A DNA stretch of 6,535 nucleotides from Anaerolineae bacterium. Lineage in GTDB: Bacteria > Chloroflexota > Anaerolineae > B4-G1 > SLSP01. The first letter of the stretch is position 1, and each line of letters begins with the position of its first letter. The notes under the pieces are model-generated. The model was not told the DNA's origin. It searched no databases and was given only the letters and a program-made list of their open reading frames with translations. Positions 5,572 through 6,535 of this stretch are shown here, in pieces. The position numbers and the translations under genes are program-made. Location of the stretch: the NCBI GenBank assembly GCA_016934645.1, contig JAFGSL010000686.1:1-6535 (forward strand), given 5' to 3'.

Positions 5572-6354
5572 CTATCCTCCTTGATCGCACAGCACAAATG
5601 TCTGCCGCAGCGCTTCGATCAAATCCCCCTTGGGCTTGAACTCGTGACCGACGTAGTACGGGTAACCCGTCCCGGCAATCCCCCGGCAGATGCCGGCGTA
5701 GTTCATCTCCTGCGTGTCATCCATGTCATTGCGTCCAGGATTGCCCGCCGTATGGAAGTGCCCGATCCACTTGATGTTGTCGCGGATGGTGCGGATGATG
5801 TCGCCTTCCATAATCTGCATGTGGTAGATGTCGTAGAGCAGCTTGACGCGCGGGCTGTTGACGCGCTCGCACACTGCCACGCCCCAGGCCGTGTGATCGC
5901 ACTGGTAGCCGGGATGATCGACTTTGGAATTGAGCAATTCCATGTTCAGGTTGATACCCTTCTCTTCGGCGTAGGGGGCAATACGTTTGAACCCGTCGGC
6001 GACGGCCTCGATGGCCTCGATCTCCGTCTGGAAGGGCTGGCGATTGCCGCTGAAGCAGATCAACCCGGGGATGCCGTGCTTCGCCGCGATGTCGATGGAT
6101 TCCCGCAGTTCGGCCTCGATGCGATCGTGATTCGAGCGTTTGTTCAGCCCATCGGGCAGGGAGTCGTGGCCTGTCATACTGGCGACGGCGAGACCATACC
6201 GGCGGGCGGTTTCCACCACTTCCTCGATATCCGGCCCACGCGCCCACAGTTCGACGGCAGTGTAGCCGATCCCCGCACCCGTTCTGAACAAATCATCCAG
6301 GCTCATGTCGGCGGGCTTGAACATTGGATAACACAGAGATTGTTTGATGCGCAT
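5572..6354 (-). CDS. Sugar isomerase/epimerase TIM barrel of the hydroxypyruvate isomerase / ketose 3-epimerase type
   Basis: Cytosolic xylose-isomerase-like TIM barrel, 260 residues, the usual size for hydroxypyruvate isomerase (Hyi/OtnI) proteins. MELLNSKVDHPGYQCDH (138-154), YDIYHMQIMEGD (174-185), GHFHTAGNPGRND (198-210), EMNYAGI (216-222) and GHEFKPKG (236-243) match the Hyi pattern strongly. By analogy with D-tagatose 3-epimerase, E139, D175, H201 and E238 should bind the metal and act as acid/base, with H178 and R208 in substrate binding. Start: ATG at 6354 has GGAGG (6361-6365) at 6 bases. It heads a two-gene operon with the flavoprotein, convergent to the sugar-acid operon. Possible reactions are hydroxypyruvate/tartronate semialdehyde interconversion, 2-oxo-tetronate isomerisation, or C3 epimerisation of a keto sugar; sequence alone does not decide. 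The HFHTAGNPGRNDMDD variant differs from the classic HxQxAxxPGRxEP of Hyi, which leaves the substrate open. Confidence 0.88.
   Translation of the reverse strand: MRIKQSLCYPMFKPADMSLDDLFRTGAGIGYTAVELWARGPDIEEVVETARRYGLAVASMTGHDSLPDGLNKRSNHDRIEAELRESIDIAAKHGIPGLICFSGNRQPFQTEIEAIEAVADGFKRIAPYAEEKGINLNMELLNSKVDHPGYQCDHTAWGVAVCERVNSPRVKLLYDIYHMQIMEGDIIRTIRDNIKWIGHFHTAGNPGRNDMDDTQEMNYAGICRGIAGTGYPYYVGHEFKPKGDLIEALRQTFVLCDQGG
5575..5580 (-). promoter_or_regulatory. Ribosome binding site inside the preceding coding sequence
   Basis: On the minus strand GGAGGA is followed directly by the stop TAG of the isomerase gene and, after TTT, by the ATG of the flavoprotein gene. The two final Gly codons thus serve as Shine-Dalgarno sequence. 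This fixes the start at 5568 and argues for translational coupling. Confidence 0.85.
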
Positions 6355-6396
6355 AGTTAGCCTCCGTAGTCAGAGAGTCTTGCAGTCGTTAGTCTT

Positions 6397-6424
6397 ATCG
6401 TCAAAAGACAGGTCGCTTGACGAT
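6397..6424. promoter_or_regulatory. Operator-like perfect dyad upstream of the isomerase operon
   Basis: ATCGTCAA (6397-6404) and TTGACGAT (6417-6424) form a perfect 8-bp inverted repeat with a 12-bp spacer, so half-site centres are 20 bp apart, about two helical turns. That spacing suits a dimeric repressor or activator. It lies 43-70 bases upstream of the isomerase start. Each half contains TTGACG, close to a -35 box on either strand, but no good -10 follows for the minus strand. Which regulator would bind is unknown, and no regulator gene is present in the window. Confidence 0.45.
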
Positions 6425-6458
6425 GAAACAAGTGCAGTTGTCAGGGTGCTTAGGGTCT

Positions 6459-6535
6459 GTAAAAGAATAAGTTCCCGCGCAGAGCGCCCCGGGGACGGGG
6501 CTTCGAGCGTGAAATACGGGAAGTTATATTTTTAC
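6459..6535. mobile_element. 77-bp imperfect terminal inverted-repeat element at window edge (MITE-like or insertion-sequence end)
   Basis: GTAAAAGAATAAGTTCCCG (6459-6477) and the reverse complement of 6517-6535 agree at 16 of 19 positions. The inside holds a second hairpin, GCCCC (6486-6490) with GGGGC (6497-6501), so the whole stretch can fold back on itself. AT-rich outer and GC-rich inner parts, nested arms, and a right arm that ends exactly at the last base of the window suggest either a small non-autonomous mobile element or the structured end of a longer insertion sequence, perhaps starting at GGGTCTG (6453-6459). No transposase or target-site duplication is visible, so the assignment is tentative; a rho-independent hairpin for a gene beyond the edge is an alternative. 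Confidence 0.4.

Noticed and set aside
5581..6360. A 259-codon open frame on the plus strand opposite the isomerase gene
   Set aside because: It mirrors the minus-strand gene codon by codon. The minus-strand protein has clear hydroxypyruvate-isomerase motifs and a good ribosome binding site, while the plus-strand translation shows no recognisable domain.

Overview
The window is bacterial, fairly GC-rich, and carries seven protein genes with short intergenic gaps. The first gene is cut by the left edge. The right edge falls exactly at the end of an inverted-repeat element. Tandem CCGTCTA-type heptamers in an intergenic region, together with the gene mix (short-form mannonate dehydratase, mandelate-racemase-type dehydratase, hydroxypyruvate-isomerase-type barrel), made me think of Chloroflexota or a similar free-living heterotroph. 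That assignment is an inference with low to moderate confidence; there is no rRNA or other marker here.

Layout. 1-535 (+): C-terminal part of an MscS-type mechanosensitive channel. 536-684: a 149-base spacer with interlocked inverted repeats just before the next start codon. 685-1641 (+): a 318-residue protein I cannot name, whose C-terminal half has the arrangement of a divergent histidyl-tRNA-synthetase-like (class II) core. 1642-1800: a spacer with a perfect 9-bp dyad, a possible interlocking second stem, and four tandem heptamers. 1801-4965 (+): a three-gene sugar-acid cluster of UxuA-type mannonate dehydratase, PfkB-family kinase and mandelate racemase/muconate lactonizing enzyme-type dehydratase. 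4970-4998: a strong, nearly perfect hairpin shared as terminator by two convergent operons. 5017-6354 (-): a two-gene operon, read right to left, of a hydroxypyruvate-isomerase/ketose-3-epimerase-type TIM barrel followed by a flavodoxin-fold reductase with a cysteine cluster. 6355-6535: upstream region of that operon, with a perfect 8-bp operator-like dyad and a 77-bp terminal inverted-repeat element.

How the genes may work together. In hexuronate catabolism mannonate dehydratase makes 2-keto-3-deoxy-D-gluconate (KDG), and a PfkB-family kinase (KdgK type) phosphorylates it to KDPG. The enolase-superfamily enzyme would dehydrate a second sugar acid to a similar 2-keto-3-deoxy acid, so the kinase could serve both dehydratases. 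The convergent isomerase would interconvert keto sugars or sugar acids. Uronate isomerase, mannonate oxidoreductase, KDPG aldolase, a transporter and a regulator are all absent from the window, so substrates are inferred from family membership only.

The least explained items are the class II synthetase-like orphan with its structured leader, the G+C-poor kinase between two G+C-rich dehydratases, the unusual cysteine spacing in the flavoprotein, and the inverted-repeat element at the right edge.
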